Shown here piece after piece: positions 19,435 to 27,551 of a stretch of 64,000 nt of DNA. Every line of letters starts with the position of its first letter. Position 1 is the stretch's first letter. Under the pieces are notes generated by a model. The model saw only the letters and a program-made list of their open reading frames with translations. It was not told the origin of the DNA and made no database searches. This stretch comes from Ramlibacter sp. (GTDB lineage: Bacteria; Pseudomonadota; Gammaproteobacteria; Burkholderiales; Burkholderiaceae_C), in contig JADJPY010000001.1 of the NCBI GenBank assembly GCA_016713005.1, forward strand, positions 682,001 through 746,000, given 5' to 3'. Made by a program: the position numbers and the translations under genes.

Positions 19435-20195
19435 GCGGTGACTTCACGGATCGGGATCACGGTGGACTTGGCGACGTGCAGCCCGCACTCCTTGAGGTTT
19501 TCGTCTTCCCACCACCAGCGGCCCGAGCGCGGGTCCTCGCCCAGCGTCACGGCCCGGGTGCAGGGCGCGCAGCCGATGCTGGGGAAGAACTGGTCGTGCA
19601 GCGGGTTGAAGGGGATCTCGTGCAGGGCGATGTAGTGCCACACGTCGCCCCAGGTCCAGCGCGCCAGCGGATTGAGCTTGACGCGGTCCACCGTGCGCCC
19701 GCCCACCTGCACCCGCTGGTGTTCGATGGCGTCGACCACGGCGCGCGCGCTGGATTGCTCGCGACGCAGGCCGGTGATCCAGCCGTTGTGGCCGGCCAGC
19801 GCCCGCTCCAGCGGCGCCATCTTGCGGATGTCGCAGCACAGCTTGCGCAGCGCCACGCTGCGGTAGATGGCGTCCTCGCCGAAATCGCGCAGGTAGACCG
19901 CCAGCGCCTGCTCGTCGGGCCGGTACACGTCCACGGTGCGGTGGTAGCGCTGTTCCAGACGCTCGCGCAGGGCCAGCGTCTCGGGGTGCAGCCGCCCGGT
20001 GTCCAGCATGAAGATGCCTGCCTCGATGCCCGCGGTGTGCAGCAGGTGGGTCACCACCATGTCTTCGGCGCCCAGGCTGGAGGCCTGCACCAGCGAGCCG
20101 TGCTCCAGCTCGGCGGTCTGCAGCAGGTGCAGCGACTGGGCCAGCTTGTCGGCAAAGTCCGGCGACGCCTTGGCGTACAGGGCGATGGCGCTCAT
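19431..20195 (-). CDS. cysH: Adenylylsulfate (APS) reductase, iron-sulfur type
   Basis: Reduces activated sulfate to sulfite. The 254-residue protein has the PP-loop region (SLGAEDMVVTHL) and the catalytic Cys237 in ECGLH. It also has the four cysteines of a [4Fe-4S] cluster: Cys120-Cys121 (KLCCDIRK) and Cys209/Cys212 (GCAPC). Presence of the cluster points to an APS-using reductase, agreeing with the lack of an APS kinase gene nearby. It overlaps DUF934 upstream and cysD downstream by ATGA junctions. Confidence 0.96.
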   Translation of the reverse strand: MSAIALYAKASPDFADKLAQSLHLLQTAELEHGSLVQASSLGAEDMVVTHLLHTAGIEAGIFMLDTGRLHPETLALRERLEQRYHRTVDVYRPDEQALAVYLRDFGEDAIYRSVALRKLCCDIRKMAPLERALAGHNGWITGLRREQSSARAVVDAIEHQRVQVGGRTVDRVKLNPLARWTWGDVWHYIALHEIPFNPLHDQFFPSIGCAPCTRAVTLGEDPRSGRWWWEDENLKECGLHVAKSTVIPIREVTA

Positions 20196-20581
20196 GCGGG
20201 GGCTCCTTCAGCAGCAAAGCGGGGTGCGGTCACGACGGCATCGCCCTGGTAGAAGGCTGCAAAGCGGGCGAACTGGCGTTGTGCGTCGGCGGCGTCCACG
20301 CCCTCGCGCAGCACGGCGCTGGAGAACCCCGTGCGCTGCATCTGCACCAGCTGGTCGATCAGCACATCGCCGGTGGCGCGGATTTCTCCGGCAAAGCCCA
20401 TGCGCCGGCGCAGCAGGAACGCCTGGCTGTAGGCGCGCCCGTCGGTGAACTTGGGGAACTGCAGGTCCACCCGGTCCACGCCCTGCAGCGACACCGCCAG
20501 CGGGTTCACGTCGTTCGGGAGTTGGAGCACATTCTGGCCTCCAGCCCCCGCCAAATGGTCTTGAGCTGCTATCAATTTCAT
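20192..20581 (-). CDS. DUF934 protein of the sulfate assimilation operon
   Basis: 129-residue member of DUF934, a family regularly found between cysI and cysH and thought to support sulfite reduction; its biochemical role is not known to me. The conserved core is VDLQFPKFTDGRAYSQAFLLRRR followed by GFAGEIRATGDVLIDQL; no cysteines for a cofactor are evident. The ATG overlaps the cysI stop (ATGA) with GAGGAG 9 nt upstream, so the start is secure. The first 17 codons lie within a copy of the 60-bp repeat. Confidence 0.9.
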   Translation of the reverse strand: MKLIAAQDHLAGAGGQNVLQLPNDVNPLAVSLQGVDRVDLQFPKFTDGRAYSQAFLLRRRMGFAGEIRATGDVLIDQLVQMQRTGFSSAVLREGVDAADAQRQFARFAAFYQGDAVVTAPRFAAEGAPA

Positions 20582-20583
20582 AG
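20529..20583 (-). repeat. Interspersed 60-bp repeat, copy 5 (cysI/DUF934 junction)
   Basis: Minus-strand copy starting CTATGAAATTGATAGC, then AGCTCAAGACC, TGGCGGGGGCTGGAGGCC. Its first bases contain both the cysI stop codon and the DUF934 start codon; the rest encodes the DUF934 N-terminus. Confidence 0.9.
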
Positions 20584-22419
20584 TGAATGCTCCTCGCGGT
20601 CGGCTTCGCTGGCCGCGGTGCGCCGCTCCAGGCGCGCGCTGTTGGCGGCGGTCTTGAACGGCTCGATCCCCACCCGGCGCAGCGTGGCGATGAAGGTCTC
20701 GCTGCGCCCGCCGCTTTGCTGGCGTTGCTGGCGGTAGGTGTCCAGCAGGGCTTCGATCACCTCGGGCACTTCGGCCGCCGAGAACGAAGGCCCCACCACC
20801 TTGCCCGGCACGGGCTCGCCGCTCAGGGCCGAGCCGTCGGAGCCGCCCAGCGTGACCTGGTACCACTCCTTGCCGTCCTTGTCGACGCCCAGGATGCCGA
20901 TGTGGCCGCTGTGGTGGTGGCCGCAGCTGTTGATGCAGCCGCTGATGTGCAGGTCGATCTCGCCCAGGTCGTGCAGCTCGTCCAGGTCCTGGTAGCGCGC
21001 GGTGATGGCCGAGGCGATGGGCAGCGATCTGGCATTGGCCAGCGCGCAGAAGTCGCCGCCGGGGCAGGCGATCATGTCGGTCAGCAGCCGGATGTTGGGG
21101 CGGGCAAAGCCGGCCTTGCGGGCGGCGCGCCACAGCTCGGGCAGGGCGTCACAGCGCACCCAGGGCAGCACCAGGTTCTGGTCGTGGGTGACGCGCACCT
21201 CGCCGGCGGAATACTGCTCGGCCAGCTCGGCCGCCTGCTCCAGCTGGTCGGCCGTGGCGTCGCCCGGCGATTGCCCCAGCCGCTTGAAGGACAGCGTCAC
21301 TGCGCGCAGGTCGGGGTTCTTGTGCGGCGCCACGTTCTGCTGCAGCCAGCGGCCGAACTCCACGTCGTCCTCGGCGGCGGCGCGCAGGATGTGGGCGATC
21401 TTGCTGTCGGCGCTCTTGCGGTCGCACTGCAGTGCGGGCGGCACGAAAGACGCACTCACGCGGTCCAGCTCGGCCTGGGTGATGGTGTGCGGGGCGCCGT
21501 CGTGTTCCAGGATCTGGGCGTACTCGGCCTCCACCTCGTCGATGTAGCGCTGGCCTTCGGCCTTGACCAGGATCTTGATGCGCGCCTTGTACATGTTGTC
21601 GCGCCGTCCCCAGCGGTTGTAGACGCGCACCACGGCCTCGAGGTAGTTGAGGATCTCCGCCCAGGGCAGGAAGTCGCGGATGGTGGTGGCGATCACCGGC
21701 GTGCGGCCCATGCCGCCGCCCACCAGCACGCGGAATCCCGTCTCGCCGGCGTCGTTCTTCACGACATGCAGGCCCACGTCGTGCCAGTGCGTCGCGGCGC
21801 GGTCTTCCAGCGCACCGGTCACGGCGATCTTGAACTTGCGCGGCAGGAAGGCGAACTCGGGGTGCAGCGTGCTCCACTGGCGGATGATTTCGCAGAACGG
21901 CCGCGGGTCGGCGATCTCGTCCACGGCGATGCCGGCGCGCTCGTCGCTGGTGATGTTGCGGATGCAGTTGCCGCTGGTCTGGATGCCGTGCATGTTGACG
22001 CTGGCCAGCAAGTCCATGACGTCGGCGCTCTTGTCCAGCGGGATCCAGTTGAACTGCACGTTCTGGCGAGTGGTGAAATGCCCCACGCCCTTGACCAGGC
22101 GCGCCGCCGGAGCGGATCCCGCGGCCGTGTCCAGCGCGTCCTGGCGGGACTGCGCGTCTGCCAGCAGCGCGGCATCCGGGGCGTCGTAGTCGCGGGCGAT
22201 GCACGCCAGCACGCGCAGCTGGGCGCTGGACAGCTCGCCATAGGGCACGGCGATGCGCAGCATCGGGGCGTAGCGCTGCACATACCAGCCGTTTTGCAGC
22301 CGCAGCGGACGGAACTCGTCGTCAGAGAGCTTGCCGGCCTGCCAGCGCTCCAGCTGGTCGCGGTATTGGGCGGCGCGCAATTGCACGAACTGGCGGTCAA
22401 AGTCGGTGTACTGGTACAT
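20578..22419 (-). CDS. cysI: Assimilatory sulfite reductase hemoprotein (nitrite/sulfite reductase family)
   Basis: Siroheme and [4Fe-4S] enzyme reducing sulfite to sulfide. The 613-residue protein has duplicated nitrite/sulfite reductase halves. Near residues 140-160 is the NMHGIQTSGNCIRN segment, and near residue 460 the cluster-ligand region starts with MIACPGGDFCALANARS, followed by ISGCINSCGHHH. No cysJ flavoprotein gene is present, suggesting electrons from ferredoxin or another donor. The start lies 2 bp after the permease stop; the stop overlaps DUF934. Confidence 0.95.
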   Translation of the reverse strand: MYQYTDFDRQFVQLRAAQYRDQLERWQAGKLSDDEFRPLRLQNGWYVQRYAPMLRIAVPYGELSSAQLRVLACIARDYDAPDAALLADAQSRQDALDTAAGSAPAARLVKGVGHFTTRQNVQFNWIPLDKSADVMDLLASVNMHGIQTSGNCIRNITSDERAGIAVDEIADPRPFCEIIRQWSTLHPEFAFLPRKFKIAVTGALEDRAATHWHDVGLHVVKNDAGETGFRVLVGGGMGRTPVIATTIRDFLPWAEILNYLEAVVRVYNRWGRRDNMYKARIKILVKAEGQRYIDEVEAEYAQILEHDGAPHTITQAELDRVSASFVPPALQCDRKSADSKIAHILRAAAEDDVEFGRWLQQNVAPHKNPDLRAVTLSFKRLGQSPGDATADQLEQAAELAEQYSAGEVRVTHDQNLVLPWVRCDALPELWRAARKAGFARPNIRLLTDMIACPGGDFCALANARSLPIASAITARYQDLDELHDLGEIDLHISGCINSCGHHHSGHIGILGVDKDGKEWYQVTLGGSDGSALSGEPVPGKVVGPSFSAAEVPEVIEALLDTYRQQRQQSGGRSETFIATLRRVGIEPFKTAANSARLERRTAASEADREEHSL

Positions 22420-22421
22420 GG

Positions 22422-23213
22422 TCAGATCGTGATCAGTTTGAGCCCGGCATACGCCAGAAGGGCGGACAGCAGGGTGCGCACCGCGCGCTCGGGCACCTGC
22501 AGCCCCAGACGTGAACCCAGCCAGATGCCGGGCAGCGAGCCCGTCAGCAGCAGGCCCAGCAGCGGCCAGTCCACCGAGCCCAGCGAGGCGTGTCCGAGGC
22601 CGGCCACCAGCGTCAGGGGCACGGCGTAGGCGATGTCGGCTGCGACGATGCGCGTCAGCGGCAGCAACGGGTACAGCAGCATCAGCACGGTGACGCCGAT
22701 GGCGCCGGCACCCACCGAGGTGAGGGTGACCAGCGTGCCGATCAGCGCGCCAAACAGCAGCGGCAGCGCCCAGTGGCGGGCCGTGGCGGCGTGGCGTTCC
22801 TGGCCGGCGGCCACGCGCACCGGTGCGGCCTTGCCGCGCAGGGCCTTGTACAGCGTGGCCGCGGCGGTGAGCATCAGCGCCACGCCCAGCGTCGTGGTCA
22901 TGACGGCCTGTACCCCCGCACTGGCCGGCCCCATGCGGTGCAGCACCGCCAGCGTCAACAAAGCGGCCGGGATGCTGCCGGCCGACAGGTGCAGCACCAC
23001 CCGCCACTCGACCTGGCGGGCGCGCCACAGGCTCAGCGTGCCGCCGGCCTTGGTGAAGGCGGCGAACAGCAGATCGGTGCCAATGGCCAGGTAGGGCTTG
23101 ATGCCGAAGCCGAAGATCAGGATCGGTGTCATCAGTGAACCGCCGCCCACGCCCGTGAGGCCGACGATCAGGCCCACGACGAAACCGGCAGCGATGAAGG
23201 CAAACTCTTGCAT
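22422..23213 (-). CDS. TauE/SafE-family permease, probable sulfur-anion transporter
   Basis: Integral membrane protein of 263 residues with about eight helices and the duplicated TauE/SafE (DUF81) motif: GLTGVGGGSLMTPIL near residue 20 and LTSVGAGAIGVTVL near residue 165. It is the first gene of the cys operon, 2 bp before cysI. A role in sulfate uptake or sulfite export fits the context but cannot be decided from sequence. Its upstream region (23214-23290) contains CTTAT/ATAAG half sites that might bind a CysB-type regulator; this is weak. Confidence 0.88.
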   Translation of the reverse strand: MQEFAFIAAGFVVGLIVGLTGVGGGSLMTPILIFGFGIKPYLAIGTDLLFAAFTKAGGTLSLWRARQVEWRVVLHLSAGSIPAALLTLAVLHRMGPASAGVQAVMTTTLGVALMLTAAATLYKALRGKAAPVRVAAGQERHAATARHWALPLLFGALIGTLVTLTSVGAGAIGVTVLMLLYPLLPLTRIVAADIAYAVPLTLVAGLGHASLGSVDWPLLGLLLTGSLPGIWLGSRLGLQVPERAVRTLLSALLAYAGLKLITI

Positions 23214-23513
23214 GGGTCGCGACTGTAGGGCGCACCCTTATGAAACCAAACGATTTTTTGGTTCACGCCTTATGCAGATAAGCTTATTCGCCAGCATTGG
23301 CGCGGGTTTGCGGGCGATTCCAGCCGAAAGCCGGATATGGGGCCCATGCCCCTGTGGCGGCATCCCCGCAGGCCAACCCTGTCGCATGGGGGCAGGGGAC
23401 GACTGTTGTATTCATGCCGGTGAGCTGGCCGCGCCGGACAGGTGACGACCGGATTTGTGGTGCTGGCGCGCGCCTTCCCACCATAATCCCTGCAAACAAA
23501 ACAACAGGGCACC

Positions 23514-24260
23514 ATGAGCGAGCGGATCTTTGTCCGGATTGTCGGGTTCAGCGACGTGGAGCGCCACGCGCTCAACAGCGTGTTCCGCCTGTCCGAGGAG
23601 CGCGAAACCATCTACACCCTGTGGGTAGAGGGTGCGCCCGAAGCGCCGCGCATGGCCCTGATTGACGGCCAGAGCAGCGAGGCCGCCCAGGAGATGGCCC
23701 CCCCCGCACCCGGCGCCCCCGACGTGAAGATGTTCTGGGTGGGCCCTGTGGCGCCCGCGCAGGCCGCGCGCACCTTCCAGCGACCGCTGCACTGGCCCGA
23801 GGTGGTGCAGGCCATGGACGAGATCTTTGCCCCGCCGCCCGAGCTGGACTTTGACCTGGACATCGGCGGGCCACCGGCCACCCAGCCGCATGGGGGAACC
23901 CGCGTGCTGGTGATCGACCCGGACCCCGAAATCCGCCTGTACTGGCGCGCCAAGTTCGCCGGCCTGCGCTTCCCCGAACTGGACGAATCTGCCACCGCCG
24001 CCCAGGCGCGCGATCTGATCCAGATCGGCACCTACCTGCTGGCCATTGTGAGCCTGGGCGTGGTGGACGCCGACCCCTGGGACCTGGTGGAGCTGCTGCG
24101 CAAGGGCGAGCACCCGGTGACCCATGTCGCCGTGGCCACGCACCAGCCGGACTGGCCCAAGCGCATCCGCGCCCGCATGGTGGGCTGCAACGCCTGCCTG
24201 GACATCCCGCCCAGCCCCGGCAGCATGGTCCGGCTGCTGCGCTCGCTACGAAAACGATAG
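23514..24260 (+). CDS. Response-regulator-like protein with degenerate receiver domain
   Basis: 248-residue cytosolic protein. Residues about 128-245 resemble a CheY-like receiver (RVLVIDPDPEIRLYWRAKFA) with a DPDP acidic start. The usual phosphoacceptor Asp and the K-loop are not convincing, so it may be phosphorylation-independent. The first 125 residues are family-specific with a Pro- and Ala-rich linker. No DNA-binding output domain is present. Its last five codons and TAG stop are formed by the start of a 60-bp repeat copy. It is convergent with mnmC. Confidence 0.7.
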   Translation: MSERIFVRIVGFSDVERHALNSVFRLSEERETIYTLWVEGAPEAPRMALIDGQSSEAAQEMAPPAPGAPDVKMFWVGPVAPAQAARTFQRPLHWPEVVQAMDEIFAPPPELDFDLDIGGPPATQPHGGTRVLVIDPDPEIRLYWRAKFAGLRFPELDESATAAQARDLIQIGTYLLAIVSLGVVDADPWDLVELLRKGEHPVTHVAVATHQPDWPKRIRARMVGCNACLDIPPSPGSMVRLLRSLRKR

Positions 24261-24306
24261 CGGGTCAGCCAGCCTGCACGCGGGCTGCAGGCCGAAATGG
24301 CCCTGA
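24245..24306 (+). repeat. Interspersed 60-bp repeat, copy 6 (supplies a stop codon)
   Basis: GCTACGAAAACGATAGC, GGGTCAGCCAGCC, GCGGGCTGCAGGCC and an A/T-rich end. The TAG within GATAGC terminates the response-regulator-like gene. Confidence 0.85.
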
Positions 24307-24315
24307 AAATCCGGC

Positions 24316-26232
24316 TCAGGCCCGCACGGCCGCCGCCAGCCGCGCACCCAGCGGCCAGGGCTCGCCGCACGCCTGCGACACCATCAGTTCGGCGCACAAG
24401 GCGGCCAGACTCAGGCCGCGCGAGCCAAACGCGGTGCACATCAACAGGCGGGGCGCCTCAGGCCCGTCCCCCACGTTTGCCGGCAGGTGCCACTCGCCCA
24501 CCAGCGGCAGCCGGTTGGCGGTGGTCGCCCGTTCGCCCGCCCACAGCCGAATCTGGCCAGCCTGCGCCTGGCGCTCAAGCTCGGCCTGCGCCTGACCGGC
24601 CTGCGCAGACGTGAAGCCCCGCGCCAGCCAGGCCACGCGGTCCAGGTTGGCCTGCAGGGCTGCGGCGGGCTCCATGGGAGTCGCGCGCTCGTAGGTGGAG
24701 CCGGCCATCCAGCCGGCGTGCACGCCATCGGCCTGCAGCCCCGGCACCGCCGGGATGAAGTGGCCGTGGCCGTTGAATGCATGCGCGGGCAGGGCGGACT
24801 GCAGCGCATCTGTCCACGGGCCCAGCGCCACCTGGCCGGCCACCCGGTCCAGCGGCGAGCGCAGCACGGGTCGGTCTTGCGCGGGCAGCGTCTCCAGCAG
24901 CATCTGCGTGGCGTGGGCGGTGGCCAGCACCAGGCAGGCGGTGCGGGCCAGCTCGGCGCCGCTGGCGTCCAGCAGCACCCAGTGGTCGCCGTCGCGGGCC
25001 AGCTGGCTTGCCGGTTTGCCCCCACAAAACGTGACCCCGGGCGCCGCGAGCCAGGCGCGCACCAGCGCAGCCAGGCGCACCCAGGCCGCACGTGCGTGCC
25101 AGACGTCGCCGCCGCGCAAATGCATCCAGTCCTGCGCGAACGCGGTCAGCGCGCCATCGGCGGTGACCCAGTCCGCTGGCAGGCGCGCCGGCAACTCGCC
25201 CTGGCGCTGCAGCGCGCCGCAGGACTGCCAGTCCGTGCCCTCGTGCAGCAGGGCCCGGGCGTGGGCCAGCGTGAGGCGCACGCCCGCGCGCGTCAGGCGC
25301 GACAGCGGGGCGTCGTCCACCGACACGTGGGGCGCCATCAGGCCCACGGGCAGGGCCGAAGCACCCGCTGCGGGGGCGCCGGCGGCATCCAGAACCTGCA
25401 CCGCCGTGCCGCGCAGGGCCAGTGCCTGCGCCACGGCCGCGCCAGCCAGGCCGGCGCCGAGCACCACCGCATGCGACGGCGTGCCCCGGCCAGAGCGCGC
25501 GGAGGTGTTGGCTTGGGTGTTGATGCGGGTCTTGGGCGTCCAGGCCGGGTCGTAGCGGCCTTGCAGGCAATCGCGCTTTGGCGGCAGTCCGGGCGCCTTG
25601 TGCACCACGAATCCGGCTTCGGCCAGGGCATCGCGCACCTCGCGCGCGATCGTCCAGGTGGCCACGCGCGCGCCGCGCGCGCAATGGCGGGCCACGCCTT
25701 TCAGCGTCGAGGGCTGCCACATCACCGGGTTGCACGCCGGGCTGAAGCCGTCCAGGAACACGGCGTCGGCCGTGGCCACCAAATCGCGCAGCATGGGCTG
25801 CACATCGCCCACGGCCAGCGTGAGCTGCACCCGTCCGCCCTCGAACATCAGCCGGTGCACGCCGGGAAGCAGCCCCCACCAGCTGTCGGCCAGGGTGCGC
25901 GCCAGCTCGGCCAGTTCGGGCCAGTCGGCGGCGCTGCGCAACACGTCCGCCGCAGACACCGGGTGCGCCTCCACCGAGACAAAGTGGAGCAGCCCGGCGC
26001 GTTGCGGATCCGCCCGCCAGGCCTGCCAGGCGGCCAGAAAGTTCAGGCCCAGGCCGAAGCCGGTTTCCAGGATGGTGAAGGAGGGGCGTCCCTGCCAGGC
26101 GCCGGGCAGGCCGCAGCTGTCCAGAAACACATGGCGGGCCTGGGCCAGGCCACCCGCGCAGGAGCGGTAGATGTCGTCGAACCGGGCGCTGCGCGGCGTG
26201 CCGTCGGCCTGCCATTCGACGGGTTCGCTCAT
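24316..26232 (-). CDS. mnmC: Bifunctional tRNA wobble-uridine enzyme MnmC
   Basis: Completes mnm5s2U34 synthesis in tRNAs for Glu, Lys and Gln. The N-terminal half (about residues 1-235) is the SAM-dependent methyltransferase MnmD, with ILETGFGLGLNFL and VFLDGFSPACNPVMW. The C-terminal half is an FAD-dependent oxidoreductase (VVLGAGLAGAAVAQAL near residue 258) that removes the carboxymethyl group; its end has TAFGSRGLSLAALCAEL. The 638 residues match the full fusion. yggX lies upstream in the same direction, 20 bp away. Confidence 0.96.
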   Translation of the reverse strand: MSEPVEWQADGTPRSARFDDIYRSCAGGLAQARHVFLDSCGLPGAWQGRPSFTILETGFGLGLNFLAAWQAWRADPQRAGLLHFVSVEAHPVSAADVLRSAADWPELAELARTLADSWWGLLPGVHRLMFEGGRVQLTLAVGDVQPMLRDLVATADAVFLDGFSPACNPVMWQPSTLKGVARHCARGARVATWTIAREVRDALAEAGFVVHKAPGLPPKRDCLQGRYDPAWTPKTRINTQANTSARSGRGTPSHAVVLGAGLAGAAVAQALALRGTAVQVLDAAGAPAAGASALPVGLMAPHVSVDDAPLSRLTRAGVRLTLAHARALLHEGTDWQSCGALQRQGELPARLPADWVTADGALTAFAQDWMHLRGGDVWHARAAWVRLAALVRAWLAAPGVTFCGGKPASQLARDGDHWVLLDASGAELARTACLVLATAHATQMLLETLPAQDRPVLRSPLDRVAGQVALGPWTDALQSALPAHAFNGHGHFIPAVPGLQADGVHAGWMAGSTYERATPMEPAAALQANLDRVAWLARGFTSAQAGQAQAELERQAQAGQIRLWAGERATTANRLPLVGEWHLPANVGDGPEAPRLLMCTAFGSRGLSLAALCAELMVSQACGEPWPLGARLAAAVRA

Positions 26233-26252
26233 GGGGCAGCGCCGGCTGGCGC

Positions 26253-26525
26253 TCAGGCGGCCGGTGGCACGTAACCGGCGGCGGCGTCGGCGCCGGCGCC
26301 GAAGAAGTGGTTTTCCATCTGGCGCTTGAGGTACTCGCGGGCGCGTTGGTCGGCCAGGTTCAGGCGGTTCTCGTTGACCAGCATCGTCTGGTGCTTGAGC
26401 CAGCCGGCCCAGGCCTCCTTGCTCACGCTCTCCCAGATGCGTTTGCCCAGTTCGCCCGGGTAGGGCGGGAAGTCGAGGCCCTCGGCTTCATGGCCGAGCT
26501 TGATGCAGTTGACGGTACGAGCCAT
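26253..26525 (-). CDS. yggX: YggX-family Fe(II)-trafficking, oxidative-damage protection protein
   Basis: 90-residue soluble protein of the YggX family, which protects iron-sulfur clusters and limits oxidative DNA damage. Family hallmarks are the N-terminal MARTVNCIKLGHEAEGLDFPP with the single conserved Cys7, the WESVSKEAW segment, the KHQTMLVNENRLNLAD region, and the MENHFFG motif. The length is normal. It lies upstream of mnmC in the same orientation and may be cotranscribed. Confidence 0.96.
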   Translation of the reverse strand: MARTVNCIKLGHEAEGLDFPPYPGELGKRIWESVSKEAWAGWLKHQTMLVNENRLNLADQRAREYLKRQMENHFFGAGADAAAGYVPPAA

Positions 26526-26624
26526 GGGTCACCTTGGGTATGTTTTGGGGTACTTGAATTGGCAAAAGCCTTCGCCGCGACTCTATCAAGATTCCCCAGC
26601 CCCTCCCGTCATCCCCGCGAAGAG

Positions 26625-26650
26625 CCTGCCCCCGCGAAGGCGGGGGCAGG
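26625..26650. repeat. Perfect 11-bp hairpin in the yggX-azoR intergenic region
   Basis: CCTGCCCCCGC pairs perfectly with GCGGGGGCAGG around GAAG. It lies in a stretch beginning near 26607 whose flanks (TCATCCCCGCGAA on the left, GGGATCCAGTC on the right) resemble hairpin repeats common in proteobacteria. No T-run follows on either strand, so it is not a standard terminator. Confidence 0.75.
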
Positions 26651-26690
26651 GATCCAGTCGCAATGGCGGAACAGACGGCCCCAAGTCTCG

Positions 26691-26754
26691 TTTTTAGACA
26701 AAATCGGCCTCCAGCCCCCGCCAATGCTTGCTGACCCACTATCAAAACGATAGC
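26691..26754 (-). repeat. Interspersed 60-bp repeat, copy 7 (intergenic)
   Basis: Minus-strand copy: GCTATCGTTTTGATAGT, GGGTCAGCAAGC, TTGGCGGGGGCTGGAGGCC, then GATTTTGTC. It lies just downstream of azoR and ends near the yggX upstream region. Confidence 0.9.
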
Positions 26755-26769
26755 GAGTCAGAGGCGGGA

Positions 26770-27417
26770 TCAGGCCGCCACTGTCACCTGCGGCTGGTTC
26801 GCCGCCACGCTGTTGAGCGCCAAAATCTCGGCTTCAGCCGTCGCAATGGCCTGCGCCCTGGCCGCGTCGCCCATGGCCACACCTTCGGCGCGCACGAAGC
26901 GCACGTCGGTCACGCCCAGGAAGCCGAACACCGTCTTGAGGTAGCTCTCCTGGTGCTCCATGGCGTTGCCGGCGTCGCTGGTGGAATACACGCCGCCGCG
27001 GGTGGAGGCCACGATCACCGTCTTGCCGCCGGCCAGGCCCACCGGGCCCTTGTCGGTGTACTTGAAGGTGCGGCCCACCTGGGCCACGCGGTCGATCCAG
27101 GCCTTGAGCTGGCTGGGGATCGAGAAGTTGTACAGCGGGGCACCGACCACCACCACATCGGCCGCCAGGAACTGGCTGACCAGCTTTTCTGACACCTCGT
27201 TCTCGCGGCGCTGCAGGTCGCTGAACTCCGTGCCGGCCGGAGCCCGGAAGCCCAGAGAGTCTGCCGACAGGTGGCTGGGCGCGTCCGCGGCCAGGTCCAG
27301 ATAGTCCACCACCGTGCCGGGGTGGGTGGCGCGCCACTGCGCGGCAATGCGCTGGGTGAGCTGGCGCGAGACCGAATTGCCGCCGAGGATGCTGGAATCA
27401 ATGTGAAGCAGTTTCAT
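26770..27417 (-). CDS. azoR: FMN-dependent NADH:quinone/azo oxidoreductase
   Basis: Flavodoxin-fold enzyme of 215 residues, of the AzoR family of quinone and azo-dye reductases. The FMN-binding start MKLLHIDSSILGGNSVSRQL, the PLYNFSIPSQLKAWIDRV segment near residue 97, and STRGGVYS near residue 142 are typical. The ATG at 27417 is the family start; it has AGGAG upstream, while further upstream codons lack a site. It is divergent from a LysR-type regulator 134 bp away, which is the likely controller of azoR. Confidence 0.94.
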   Translation of the reverse strand: MKLLHIDSSILGGNSVSRQLTQRIAAQWRATHPGTVVDYLDLAADAPSHLSADSLGFRAPAGTEFSDLQRRENEVSEKLVSQFLAADVVVVGAPLYNFSIPSQLKAWIDRVAQVGRTFKYTDKGPVGLAGGKTVIVASTRGGVYSTSDAGNAMEHQESYLKTVFGFLGVTDVRFVRAEGVAMGDAARAQAIATAEAEILALNSVAANQPQVTVAA

Positions 27418-27507
27418 GACAATCTCCTGTCGAATACCGCTGATCGCGGCGATGGATGTAGTGTGGAGACGGATCGAATCCTTGATAAGCCGGCAAAATC
27501 GGATTAG

Positions 27508-27529
27508 ATTGTTCCACTGGCAGGACAAT
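27508..27529. promoter_or_regulatory. Imperfect palindrome between azoR and lysR, probable LysR-type site
   Basis: ATTGTTCC and GGACAAT form an inverted repeat of T-N11-A character, about 22 bp before the LysR gene start and 90 bp before azoR. This is the expected place for autoregulation and control of the divergent gene. Confidence 0.55.
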
Positions 27530-27551
27530 TAACGCATCACAAGGAGCCGCC

